Below are positions 19,162 through 27,054 of a DNA stretch of 64,000 nucleotides, in pieces; within the stretch, counting starts at the first letter, position 1, and the number at the start of each line of letters is the position of its first letter. The notes below the pieces were generated by a model. It did no database searches and was not told the DNA's origin. It saw only the letters and a list, made by a program, of their open reading frames with translations. The translations under genes and the position numbers were made by a program. Location of the stretch: positions 558,001 through 622,000 of the forward strand of contig NZ_JALRMO010000001.1 in the NCBI RefSeq assembly GCF_023276405.1. Direction: 5' to 3'. The stretch comes from Paenibacillus hamazuiensis. Lineage in GTDB: Bacteria; Bacillota; Bacilli; Paenibacillales; NBRC-103111.

Positions 19162-19201
19162 AAAAGCAGCCCGACTCCTGAAGGAGTGGGCTGCTTTTTT
19201 T
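19162..19201. terminator. Strong bidirectional intrinsic terminator
   Basis: Near-perfect hairpin with arms AGCAGCCCGACTCC and GGAGTGGGCTGCT, flanked by A-run and T-run. It can end both the lyase operon from the left and the marR transcript from the right. Confidence 0.92.
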
Positions 19202-19223
19202 GCCCTCCCAATACGGTGCAGAC

Positions 19224-19715
19224 TTATCCTTCCTTGTTATCCGTCGCGTACATGCTGTCCGTATCGGCCAATATGTGAAGCGCTTCAATAAATTGCACCC
19301 GCATCTCCGCAGTTAAAGGCGCCATCAGCTTATCGGCGACCTGGCGCATTGCCGCGCTTGCCTTTTCAATCAACGGCGGCGCAATATCCGTGACCTGCAG
19401 CAGCGTGGCGCGGCGATCGTTCGGATCGGGAAGCCGGACGAGCAGCTTTTCCTGCTCCAGCGCATCGACGAATTGGGTGACGGTGCGGGCCTGGATGCCG
19501 AGCTTCGCGGCCATTTCGTTCATGCGGATTTTGCCTGCATTATTCACCGCTGCGAGAAAGCGCAGCCGCGGTCCGGTTATGTGGGAAGGAACGTCAAGCT
19601 CGGCAAGCATCGTTTCGAACTGGCGGTGGAGGAGATGCGACGTTTTGAATAAATGATGCAGCAGTTCGCCCGATGTAGGGACAGCCCCTTCAGCGGGCTT
19701 TTTTGGCGCGCTCAT
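19224..19715 (-). CDS. MarR-family transcriptional regulator
   Basis: A 163-residue winged-helix regulator. The DNA-binding part is visible as IRMNEMAAKLGIQARTVTQFVDALEQEKLLVRLPDPNDRRATLLQVT (about residues 60-105), with the conserved D-x-R-A wing. The ATG at 19715 follows AAGGGGGAT; an upstream in-frame TTG lies inside that site and was rejected. It is divergent from a multidrug MFS pump, and a perfect 20-base palindrome lies between them. Repression of the pump with release by a toxic ligand is the usual logic of such pairs. Confidence 0.92.
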   Translation of the reverse strand: MSAPKKPAEGAVPTSGELLHHLFKTSHLLHRQFETMLAELDVPSHITGPRLRFLAAVNNAGKIRMNEMAAKLGIQARTVTQFVDALEQEKLLVRLPDPNDRRATLLQVTDIAPPLIEKASAAMRQVADKLMAPLTAEMRVQFIEALHILADTDSMYATDNKEG

Positions 19716-19757
19716 AGAAATCCCCCTTGACAACGCGAGATTAAGGTGATTATATTC

Positions 19758-19777
19758 ATAGTGAGTATACTCACTAT
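19758..19777. promoter_or_regulatory. Palindromic operator between marR and the efflux pump
   Basis: ATAGTGAGTATACTCACTAT is a perfect 20-base inverted repeat in the 141-base divergent intergenic region. MarR proteins bind palindromes of this size, so it is probably the site of the regulator at 19224. Confidence 0.8.
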
Positions 19778-19856
19778 ATACAAACTCTGTATTTTCATTT
19801 TACCTTATTGTTTGAGGAAAGCAAATTGAAAATCTATCCGGAGAGGAAAGTGGGAA

Positions 19857-21413
19857 ATGCCAATTGAACCGAAGAAAAAGTGGCTTATTTTGACCGGGCT
19901 GCTGCTTGGGCTGCTGCTGTCGGCATTGGATCAAACGATCGTTTCCACGGCGATGCCGACGGTCGTGAAAGATTTGGGAGGACTTGCGCTTTACAGCTGG
20001 GTGTTCTCCATCTACATGCTCGCTTCGACGACGGTCATGCCGATTTTCGGCAAGCTGTCCGATCTATATGGCCGCCGCCGGATGTATTTGATCGGCATGG
20101 GATTTTTTATCGCCGGATCAGCCTTATGCGGGCTGGCGTCGAATATGACGGAGCTTATCGTATTCCGCGGGCTGCAGGGGATCGGAGGAGGAGCGTTGTT
20201 TCCGCTGGCGCTTACGATTATCGGAGATGTGTTTACAGTGGAGGAGCGCGGCAAATTTTCCGGAATCTTCAGCGGCGTCTTCGCTTTGTCCAGCATTGTG
20301 GGGCCGGCCGTCGGGGGATTTATTACGGAGCATTGGCGCTGGGAGTGGATCTTTTATATCAACCTGCCGCTAGGCATCGCTGCATTTGCGATTATCGCCT
20401 TGGCGCTTGAAGGGACGGCGAACCGCATCAAAAGGCCGATCGACTGGCTTGGCGCGATCACGATGAGCGGCTCGATCGTATCGTTCCTGCTTGGCCTCGT
20501 TCTGGCCGGCGGCGGGGAAAAAGGAGGAGCGGCCATGCATTACGCCTGGAATTCGCTCCCGGTCGTCGGCTTGCTCGTACTGGCTGCGGTTCTGCTCGCG
20601 TTGTTTCTGTGGATCGAGACGAAAGCGGAGGAACCGATCGTTCCGCTGCAGCTTGCGCGAAACCGCGTCTTTGTGATGAGCAATACGGCCATTTTCTTTA
20701 TGAGCGCGGGAATGTACTGCATGATTGCATATATTCCTCTTTTTGTTCAAGGAGTTATCGGCGTGAGGCCGTCCGCTGCCGGTTACATCCTTATGCCGAT
20801 GATGCTGTCGGTGAGCGCCAGCTCGATCATCGCCGGGAGACTTGTCCGGAAGGTGGCGTTCCGAACCCTCATTGTGCCGGGGATGCTGCTGATGTCCGCG
20901 GGACTGCTGCTGATGTCCCGGGTGGACGTGCATACCGGAAGCTGGGAAATGACGGCGTACATGATCTTAACCGGACTCGGTATCGGACCGTTGATGCCGT
21001 CCGTTACCGTTGCCGTGCAAAGTGCCGTGGGAGCCTCCATGCGGGGGATCGCCACGTCCAATGTCCAATTTTTCCGCTCGATGGGCGGAACGATCGGCGT
21101 GAACGTCATGGGTGGAGTACTGTCCCTTGGAATGGCAAAAGGCCTTTCCACTCCGGGAGATCGACTCGCCTCGGCCGCCCCTGCCCAGCTCAAGAGTCTG
21201 GCCGATCTGCAGATTTTGCTTAATCCTGAAAAACGGGTCTCTTTACCCCAGGACGTTCTGACGGCGCTGCAGCATCTTCTTGCGAATGCGCTGCATGGCG
21301 TGTTTCTCGCCGGGTTTGCGGCTGCCGTCATCGGATTGATAGCCGGGCTATGCTTGGGCAAGGCGCGCCTGCCCAAGCGGGAAAAGGCGCAAACGGCAGC
21401 TGCGGCGCCGTAA
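19857..21413 (+). CDS. MFS multidrug efflux transporter, DHA2 (14-helix) family
   Basis: A 518-residue proton-driven exporter, the normal length for the EmrB/QacA family. Motif D1 (LDQTIVSTAMPTV, near 24), motif A (GKLSDLYGRRR, near 63) and the antiporter motif C region (SGVFALSSIVGPAVGGFI, near 140) are all present. About 14 hydrophobic segments can be counted. It is divergent from the MarR gene and shares its palindromic control region. The substrate is probably a toxic hydrophobic compound. Confidence 0.92.
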   Translation: MPIEPKKKWLILTGLLLGLLLSALDQTIVSTAMPTVVKDLGGLALYSWVFSIYMLASTTVMPIFGKLSDLYGRRRMYLIGMGFFIAGSALCGLASNMTELIVFRGLQGIGGGALFPLALTIIGDVFTVEERGKFSGIFSGVFALSSIVGPAVGGFITEHWRWEWIFYINLPLGIAAFAIIALALEGTANRIKRPIDWLGAITMSGSIVSFLLGLVLAGGGEKGGAAMHYAWNSLPVVGLLVLAAVLLALFLWIETKAEEPIVPLQLARNRVFVMSNTAIFFMSAGMYCMIAYIPLFVQGVIGVRPSAAGYILMPMMLSVSASSIIAGRLVRKVAFRTLIVPGMLLMSAGLLLMSRVDVHTGSWEMTAYMILTGLGIGPLMPSVTVAVQSAVGASMRGIATSNVQFFRSMGGTIGVNVMGGVLSLGMAKGLSTPGDRLASAAPAQLKSLADLQILLNPEKRVSLPQDVLTALQHLLANALHGVFLAGFAAAVIGLIAGLCLGKARLPKREKAQTAAAAP

Positions 21414-21448
21414 GTACGCCTGCCGAAGAGTAGCCCGGAGGGCTTAAT

Positions 21449-21688
21449 TTGTTTGTGGAATCCGGGGCATCCGGGTCTTCGCTGCATATGCAGAACCGGA
21501 TTTATGTCGCTACCGCGGGAGGGGACACGGCCCAGAGCAGAGTGGCGGTCATTAACGGAGCGAACAACCGGATCATCGCCAATGTGCGGGTCGGGCTCGG
21601 AACCGCCGCAGGTGTGGTTGACCGGAGGAATAACCGCGTTTACATGGTGAAACAGGTCGGGAACACCGTCTCGGTCATATCGGGATAA
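21449..21688 (+). pseudogene. Short YVTN beta-propeller fragment
   Basis: A 79-residue frame with one and a half YVTN-type propeller blades (NRIYVATAGGDTAQSRVAVI, then NNRIIANVRVG and NNRVYMVKQVGNTVSVI). Complete members have many blades, so this is most likely a remnant. Against that, CGGAGG lies 7 bases before a TTG start, so a small product could still be made. It sits among decayed sequence between the MFS gene and an ssuB remnant. Confidence 0.5.
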
Positions 21689-21811
21689 AACCCGGCTTAA
21701 GCTCAGTCCCCGACGAGAGGCGCTCGCGGATTTCCCGCAGCGTCTTTTGATCGTAACCGATTCAATACACCACCTCCGCAGACCACTGCCCTTGAATCGG
21801 GGCATCGGGCG

Positions 21812-22141
21812 TTTGCCGCCCTCGATGCGATTCTCCGGCAAAAGCTGCAGGAGGAGATGGTGCGCATATGGCATAAGGAGAGAAAACCGTTTATCTTGGT
21901 GACGCACGACGTGGAGGAAGCGATTTTTTTGGCGGACCGCATTGTGGTGATGACGCCCGGTCCGGGGAGGATCAAGGAGATCGTGCCGGTGTCGCTTCCA
22001 CGCCCGCGTTTAAGAACCGCCGCCGAATTCGTGCAAATTCGCGACAGGCTGGTCCGTCTGCTTCAGTCTGAGGAGACCTCGATGCCGGAGCCGGTTACGG
22101 CGGAAATCCGTGGAGGGCTCGAGCCGGTTTACAAGTTTTGA
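21812..22141 (+). pseudogene. C-terminal remnant of an SsuB/TauB-type ABC ATPase
   Basis: In frame from about 21812 the translation reads FAALDAILRQKLQEEMVRIW, then FILVTHDVEEAIFLADRIVVMTPGPGRIKE. That is the D-loop, H-loop and C-terminal part of a nitrate/sulfonate/taurine importer ATPase. Walker A, the signature motif and Walker B are missing and the upstream sequence does not continue the homology, so about the first 160 residues are lost. It precedes the monooxygenase genes at 22466, suggesting a former complete sulfonate-uptake operon. An intact ssuB-like gene is at 48697. Confidence 0.75.
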
Positions 22142-22149
22142 AAAATCGC

Positions 22150-22178
22150 TTTACAAAAACGAATAATCGTGCTAACCT
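22150..22178 (+). promoter_or_regulatory. Probable sigma-A promoter of the monooxygenase leader
   Basis: TTTACA (22150-22155), a 17-base spacer and TAACCT (22173-22178). A start about 7 bases later would make an RNA whose first structured part contains the motif at 22217. Confidence 0.5.
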
Positions 22179-22216
22179 AAATCCGAGTATTCATATAGGG
22201 TATTACACCCAAGTGG

Positions 22217-22233
22217 ACCGGACGACCGGAAAC
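22217..22233 (+). promoter_or_regulatory. Leader motif copy A (ACCGGA-NN-ACYGGARAC)
   Basis: ACCGGACGACCGGAAAC. The RNA can fold CCGG-ACGA-CCGG as a 4-bp hairpin with a tetraloop, or use its second half ACCGGAAAC as the 5' arm of the terminator at 22225. The two folds exclude each other. Three more copies occur at 43969 (minus), 44146 and 44295, all before flavin-monooxygenase-linked genes. No known riboswitch class was recognised. Confidence 0.6.
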
Positions 22234-22269
22234 TGGCTGCGCAGCTGCGGCTTGTTTCCGGTTTTTTTT
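22225..22269 (+). terminator. Intrinsic terminator overlapping leader motif A
   Basis: Perfect 9-base arms ACCGGAAAC (22225-22233) and GTTTCCGGT (22254-22262), an inner GCTGC/GCAGC pairing and eight T. It lies about 200 bases before the monooxygenase start, so it would act as an attenuator. Confidence 0.88.
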
Positions 22270-22465
22270 GCTGCCGGGAAATTATGCGGAGCTAATTTTT
22301 GCGGGTAAATGGGGGCTCCCCTAAAAGTACCGGGAATATGCTGCAAAGGTTCATTTCACTTTTGGGGGATTTATTCTGCTTGGAGAAGTACGCGAAGTTA
22401 ATTTTGTAACCGGGAGCTTGTTGCGTTTTTCCGGTGAAACCAAACAGGAACGGAGCGTGGGGATA

Positions 22466-23842
22466 TTGAGCAAAAGGGAAAGAAACGTGCATCTCAATGT
22501 GTTTGTACGCATTGCGGGCCACCATGCGGCGGGATGGAAGCACCCCGATGCCGAGCCGCATCGCGATCTGGATATCGACAAGTACGTGGAGCTGGCGCAG
22601 CTTGCCGAACGCGGACTGCTCGACTCGCTGTTTACGGCGGACAATTACTCGGGGACGGGCAGAAGGCTGGAGCCGTTCACGCTGCTTTCCGCGCTTGCCG
22701 CCGTCACTAAGCATATCGGCTTGATCGGGACGGTGAGCACTACATATAACGATCCGTTTCATGTGGCGCGCAAGTTTTCTTCGCTGGATTTTATAAGCAA
22801 AGGTCGCGCCGGTTGGAACATCGTGACGGGGCATTCTCCCGGCGACGGGGATAATATTACCCGGTGGGGAGGTTACCCGGAGCCGGAAAAACGATACGAA
22901 ATCGGCGACGAATTCGTCGAAGTGACCAAACAGCTGTGGGACAGCTGGGATGAGGACGGCGGCATCGGTGCCGGGGACGAATACGATCTGCGCGTCAATC
23001 ACCGTAATATTCACGAGATCGATTTTTCCGGCCAATACTATAAGGTGAAAGGACCGCTTAACATTCCGCGTCCGCCGCAAGGTTATCCGGTATTGGTGCA
23101 GGCCGGCTCCTCCGAGAACGGCAAAGAGCTGGCGGCGAAGCACGCCGAGGTGATATTTACCGCACAGCAGACGCTAGGAGCGGCTCGGGAGTTTTATACC
23201 GACGTCAAATCCCGGCTCGCCAAATACGGGAGACATCCGGATGAGCTGGTCATTATGCCGGGGCTCGGGGCCATTGTCGGCGAAACTGAAGCGGAAGCGC
23301 GGGATATCGAAAACGAGCTGTTCTCTTTGCTGAATCTGGAGCATGCCTTGAAGATGGCGTCGCGGTTTTTCGCCGTTGATTTGTCCGCATATTCGCTGGA
23401 CGATCCGGTGCCGATCGACAAGGTCAAACCGGAAGACAAAAGCAAGCTTGGCGGGATTACGAGCCGCCGGGAGGTTGTGCTGGACGCCGTGCGGAGGGAG
23501 AAAACGACGATCCGGCAATTTATCAACCGCAGCGCCGGAGGCCACGGGCATGTTACCTTCACCGGCTCCTATATGCAGGTGGCCGATTTTATCGAGACCT
23601 GGCTGCGCGAACGGGGGGCGGACGGATTTAATTTGCTGCCGCAGGTGGTGCCGAACAACCTCGAAGTGTTCATTAACAAAGTGATCCCCGAGCTGCAAAA
23701 CCGCGGCATTTACCGGACGGCTTACGAAGGCTCCACCTTGCGGGAAAATTTGGGGCTGGCTCGCCCTGAGAATAAAAATAAAGGAATTTGGTCGGCACGT
23801 CATCAATTCCCGCAAAGCAGCGTAGCCGAAGCCGCACATTAA
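22466..23842 (+). CDS. NtaA/SnaA/DszA-family FMN-dependent monooxygenase (copy 1)
   Basis: A 458-residue bacterial-luciferase-like monooxygenase. It needs reduced flavin from a partner reductase and oxidises small N- or S-containing organics; relatives act on nitrilotriacetate, pristinamycin II, dibenzothiophene sulfone and S-(2-succino)cysteine derivatives. Landmarks are the TIM-barrel start HLNVFVRIAGHHAAGWKHP, DFISKGRAGWNIVTG (near 120), PVLVQAGSSENGKELAA (near 210) and GGHGHVTFTGSYMQVADF (near 355). The TTG start gives MSKRERNVHLN, matching the paralogue at 45747, and follows GGAGCGTGGGG. It is led by attenuator motif A and followed by a second copy. Confidence 0.88.
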   Translation: MSKRERNVHLNVFVRIAGHHAAGWKHPDAEPHRDLDIDKYVELAQLAERGLLDSLFTADNYSGTGRRLEPFTLLSALAAVTKHIGLIGTVSTTYNDPFHVARKFSSLDFISKGRAGWNIVTGHSPGDGDNITRWGGYPEPEKRYEIGDEFVEVTKQLWDSWDEDGGIGAGDEYDLRVNHRNIHEIDFSGQYYKVKGPLNIPRPPQGYPVLVQAGSSENGKELAAKHAEVIFTAQQTLGAAREFYTDVKSRLAKYGRHPDELVIMPGLGAIVGETEAEARDIENELFSLLNLEHALKMASRFFAVDLSAYSLDDPVPIDKVKPEDKSKLGGITSRREVVLDAVRREKTTIRQFINRSAGGHGHVTFTGSYMQVADFIETWLRERGADGFNLLPQVVPNNLEVFINKVIPELQNRGIYRTAYEGSTLRENLGLARPENKNKGIWSARHQFPQSSVAEAAH

Positions 23843-23867
23843 ACGTAGTCGATATGAGGTGATTGCA

Positions 23868-25232
23868 TTGACGATTTCCGGCAGAAAAGCCCATTTTAAC
23901 GTATTTATACGCGGAACCGGGCACCATGCCGCATCCTCGCGGCATCCGTCGGTCAATCCGCATGGAAGCCTGGATTTGGAGCATTTCGCGAATCAGGCGA
24001 ACATCGCCGAGCGCGGCCTGCTGGATGCGCTGTTCGTGGCGGACGGCTATTCCGGCGTATCCCGCCGGCTGGAGCCGTTCACGCTGTTCTCGGCGCTGGC
24101 GCTGCGGACGAAGCATATCGGTTTCATCGCCACGGTTGGCACTACATATAACGACCCGTATCACGTTGCCCGCCAGTTCGCTTCGCTGGATCATATCAGC
24201 AAAGGTCGCGCCGCATGGAATGTCGTGACGACCGCCCAATCGGCGGCGCATAACTTCGGACGCGACGAGCATCCGGACGTGGAGCAGCGGTATAAGGTCG
24301 GCGAAGAATTTGTCGAGGTGGTCAAACAGCTGTGGGACAGCTGGGAGGAAGATGCGCTCGTATACGACAAGGCCAACGACAAGCGGATTGATTTGAACAA
24401 GGTGTACAACATCAACTTTGCGGGCGAGTATTACAAGGTGAAAGGTCCGCTGAACATCGCGCGCCCGCCTCAAGGGCATCCGGTGCTCGTGCAGGCCGGC
24501 TCCTCCGAAGGCGGTAAGGAGCTGGCGGCGAGAACGGCCGATGCGGTGTTCACGGCCCAGCAGACGCTTGGTGCGGCGCAGGAATTTTACCGCGACGTGA
24601 AGGGAAGATTGGCCAAATTCGGCAGAACGCCGAACCAACTGCTTATTTTGCCCGGATTGTGCCCGATCATCGGGGATACGGAAGCGGAGGCGAGAGATTT
24701 GGAGGAGGAGCTTTTTTCGCTGCTCGATCTCCGGAAATCTCTTGCGAACTTGTCGCGTTACTTTACCGTGGATCTTGCCGACTACCTGCTGGATGCTCCT
24801 GTGCCGCTTGACAAGCTAAGACCGGCGGAGCAGTTCCGGGTAGGCATCACGTCGCGCCGGGACGTCATTATCGACGCGGCGTTCAGGGAGAGATTCACGA
24901 TCAAGCAATTTGTGAGCCGGAGTGCCGGAGGGCACGGGCATATCACGTTCACCGGCTCCGTCCTGCAGGTCGCCGACTTTATCGAGAAGTGGTTTCGGGA
25001 GGGCGGTTCGGACGGCTTCAATATACTGCCGCCGATTTTTCCGAAGGGGCTGGAAGATTTCGTCGACAAAGTGATCCCCGAGCTGCAAAACCGCGGCATT
25101 TTCCGCACGGCCTACGAAGGCGCGACGCTGCGGGAAAATTACGGGCTGGCCCGCCCCGAAAACCGCCACAACAAAGTGTGGGCGGCAAGCGGGCAAAGCC
25201 TTGCGGCGTCGGGCGACGCAGGCTGGGGGTGA
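23868..25232 (+). CDS. NtaA/SnaA/DszA-family FMN-dependent monooxygenase (copy 2)
   Basis: A 454-residue paralogue of the preceding gene with the same landmarks (HFNVFIRGTGHHAASSRHP, DHISKGRAAWNVVTT, PVLVQAGSSEGGKELAA, GGHGHITFTGSVLQVADF). The TTG start at 23868 follows GAGGTG by 6 bases and aligns with the paralogue starts; an upstream in-frame GTG overlaps the ribosome binding site. It is 25 bases behind copy 1, so co-transcribed. The pair may oxidise related organosulfur or organonitrogen substrates; no reductase lies beside them. Confidence 0.88.
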   Translation: MTISGRKAHFNVFIRGTGHHAASSRHPSVNPHGSLDLEHFANQANIAERGLLDALFVADGYSGVSRRLEPFTLFSALALRTKHIGFIATVGTTYNDPYHVARQFASLDHISKGRAAWNVVTTAQSAAHNFGRDEHPDVEQRYKVGEEFVEVVKQLWDSWEEDALVYDKANDKRIDLNKVYNINFAGEYYKVKGPLNIARPPQGHPVLVQAGSSEGGKELAARTADAVFTAQQTLGAAQEFYRDVKGRLAKFGRTPNQLLILPGLCPIIGDTEAEARDLEEELFSLLDLRKSLANLSRYFTVDLADYLLDAPVPLDKLRPAEQFRVGITSRRDVIIDAAFRERFTIKQFVSRSAGGHGHITFTGSVLQVADFIEKWFREGGSDGFNILPPIFPKGLEDFVDKVIPELQNRGIFRTAYEGATLRENYGLARPENRHNKVWAASGQSLAASGDAGWG

Positions 25233-25489
25233 CGGCGGTTTGTCCGGAGGGCCGACCGGTCGATGTGGAGGTGACGGGGTTTTTCGGGTGACTCCGTCTG
25301 TCCGACGTGGGTGACGGGGTTAATTCTCTGTAACAGCACGGGAGAAGGTGGTTTTTTCGGCGCTGTGCAGTTGGTGAAGCGACGTGTTGTCCGTCCAACG
25401 CCCAAAGGCAGTTTTTCCGGGAACTTCCCGGTTGACGGGGAATGTTGTCAGTTAAGCCCTAACAGCTCGCCGTGCTTGCTCCCCGGGGC

Positions 25490-25676
25490 ATAAAGGAACT
25501 ACAGTGCGCTATAATGGCCATTTTGAGTGATTAGCCGAAAATAAAGGAACTCGGATGCGTTATTTCCCTTTTTTTCCAATGTTTAAGTGATTTTCCATCA
25601 GTTTAGCGCACTTCAGTTCCTCTATTTTTGAGATGCGCTCCTTTTCCCGAGAATAGCGAATGTCAGTTCCTCTATG
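25490..25676. repeat. Intergenic inverted repeat element, copy 1
   Basis: Two forward units (GGAACT-ACAGTGCGCTAT near 25495; GGAACTCGGATGCGTTAT near 25546) are followed by two reverse units (TTTAGCGCACTTCAGTTCC near 25600; AATAGCGAATGTCAGTTCC near 25652). The same order of units recurs at 47501-47690. The rest of the gap 25233-25806 holds no gene that I recognise: 25233-25489 is GC-rich sequence without a convincing frame, and 25677-25806 leads to the next ribosome binding site. Confidence 0.8.
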
Positions 25677-25806
25677 TTTGCGATCTTTGCGAACACCCGG
25701 CTGGTTCGGTCTGTTTGTCGGGTCGGCGGGTGAGGAAGACCGGCATGGCAGTTTTTTTCGCTTACGGATGTTATCAAATTTATGCAAAAGAAGGAGCGTG
25801 GCTCAT

Positions 25807-27009
25807 ATGACATTCCGAACGATTGATCTCATCGAACCGGAATTCGGCTGGTATATGCCGACAAGAGGCGACGGGCCGTATATCGGCGTCAAGCCGGAGC
25901 GGGTGGTCGACACGGCGTACATGATCCGGGTCGCTCAAGCGGTGGAGGAAGCCGGTTATACGTTTGCGCTCATTCCGACCGGAGGCGCATGCACGGACGC
26001 GTGGATTATGGGAGCTACGCTGGCCGCCCATACGAAGGTGTTCAAGCCGCTGATCGCGATGCGCCCCGGCTTGATCGCTCCGGCGCTCGCCGCCAGGATG
26101 GGTGCGACGCTTGACGAGGTGACCGGAGGCCGTGCCTTGTTTAACATCGTGACCGGCAGCTCGGCGGAGGATATGAAGGCGATGGGCGATCCGCTGGCGT
26201 TCGACAAGGAGGCGCGTTATGAACGGACGGCGGAATATATCAAGATCGTCCGCCAATTGTGGATCAATTCGCATAACGTCGAAGGCAATACGCTGCTGGC
26301 CAACCGCAGCAAGGAGAAGGAGATCGAAAGACTTGATTTTTCCGGCAAATATTTTTCGCTCGAAGGCGGAGTAAGTTATCCGGCCCCGGTTCAGAGGCCG
26401 CACCCTCCGTTTTATTTCGGCGGCAGCTCGGTGGCGGCCAAACGGACGGCGGCGGAAATCGCCGACGTTTACCTGATGTGGGCGGAGCCGCTCGACTGGA
26501 TCCGGGAGCAGATCGAAGAGGTGGAATATCACCGCGAGCGGCTGCGGGTTTCGCAGGGCATCGGCCGGACGATCCGCTACGGCATGCGCGCGCAGGTGGT
26601 GATCCGCGACACCGAAGAGGAGGCATGGGCTGCGGCCAAGCGGATCGTTAGCAAGGTCGATCCCGCCACACTGCATGAAACGGAAACGCGTTTTTTGCAT
26701 GCCGAATCGGAAGGCCAGCAAAGGCAAAACCGGGTGCGCCAGCTTGCGGCGAAAGACGACTACGTGATCGGGCCGAATTTCTGGGCCGGGTTGTCCGCCA
26801 TTCGCGGCGGGGGAGCGATGGCCTTCGTCGGCACGCCGGACCAGGTAGCGGACCGGCTCATCGAATATATCGACATTGGCGTCTCTTCGTTTATTTTGTC
26901 CGGATATCCGAATCTGGAGGAAGCGACGTTATCGGGGCCGCTCATTCCGGCGGTTCGGAGAAAGCTGCGGGAACGGGCGGCATCCGGGCAAAAGATTTCA
27001 GTATCGTAA
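25807..27009 (+). CDS. SsuD-like FMN-dependent sulfonate monooxygenase
   Basis: A 400-residue luciferase-family enzyme of the alkanesulfonate monooxygenase type, which uses FMNH2 and oxygen to release sulfite from a sulfonate carbon. It shares with E. coli SsuD the block around Cys62 (PTGGACTDAW), HPPFYFGGSS (near 199), MWAEP (near 224), Arg261, Arg333 in IRGGG and Tyr367 in LSGYPNLEE. Differences are Gln263 where SsuD has a histidine (R-x-H), and about 15-20 extra residues at 154-176. The ATG at 25807 follows AAGGAG; the open frame extends upstream only by chance. An aldo/keto reductase follows, which suggests a sulfo-sugar substrate. Confidence 0.9.
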   Translation: MTFRTIDLIEPEFGWYMPTRGDGPYIGVKPERVVDTAYMIRVAQAVEEAGYTFALIPTGGACTDAWIMGATLAAHTKVFKPLIAMRPGLIAPALAARMGATLDEVTGGRALFNIVTGSSAEDMKAMGDPLAFDKEARYERTAEYIKIVRQLWINSHNVEGNTLLANRSKEKEIERLDFSGKYFSLEGGVSYPAPVQRPHPPFYFGGSSVAAKRTAAEIADVYLMWAEPLDWIREQIEEVEYHRERLRVSQGIGRTIRYGMRAQVVIRDTEEEAWAAAKRIVSKVDPATLHETETRFLHAESEGQQRQNRVRQLAAKDDYVIGPNFWAGLSAIRGGGAMAFVGTPDQVADRLIEYIDIGVSSFILSGYPNLEEATLSGPLIPAVRRKLRERAASGQKISVS

Positions 27010-27054
27010 CCGAAACTGTGGATCAAGAAATTAACAAATAAGGAGATTTTTGTT

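Noticed and set aside
18797-19291. Frame-shifted continuation at the end of the heparinase-like gene
   Set aside because: The plus-frame gene already covers the lyase core, and the alternative frame runs through the terminator and into antisense of marR, so no frameshift is needed.
22180-22270. SAM-I (S-box) riboswitch explanation for the sulfur-gene leader
   Set aside because: The S-box core (GAGGGACTGGCCC-like and ATGAAACC-like segments) is not present in any of the four leaders.
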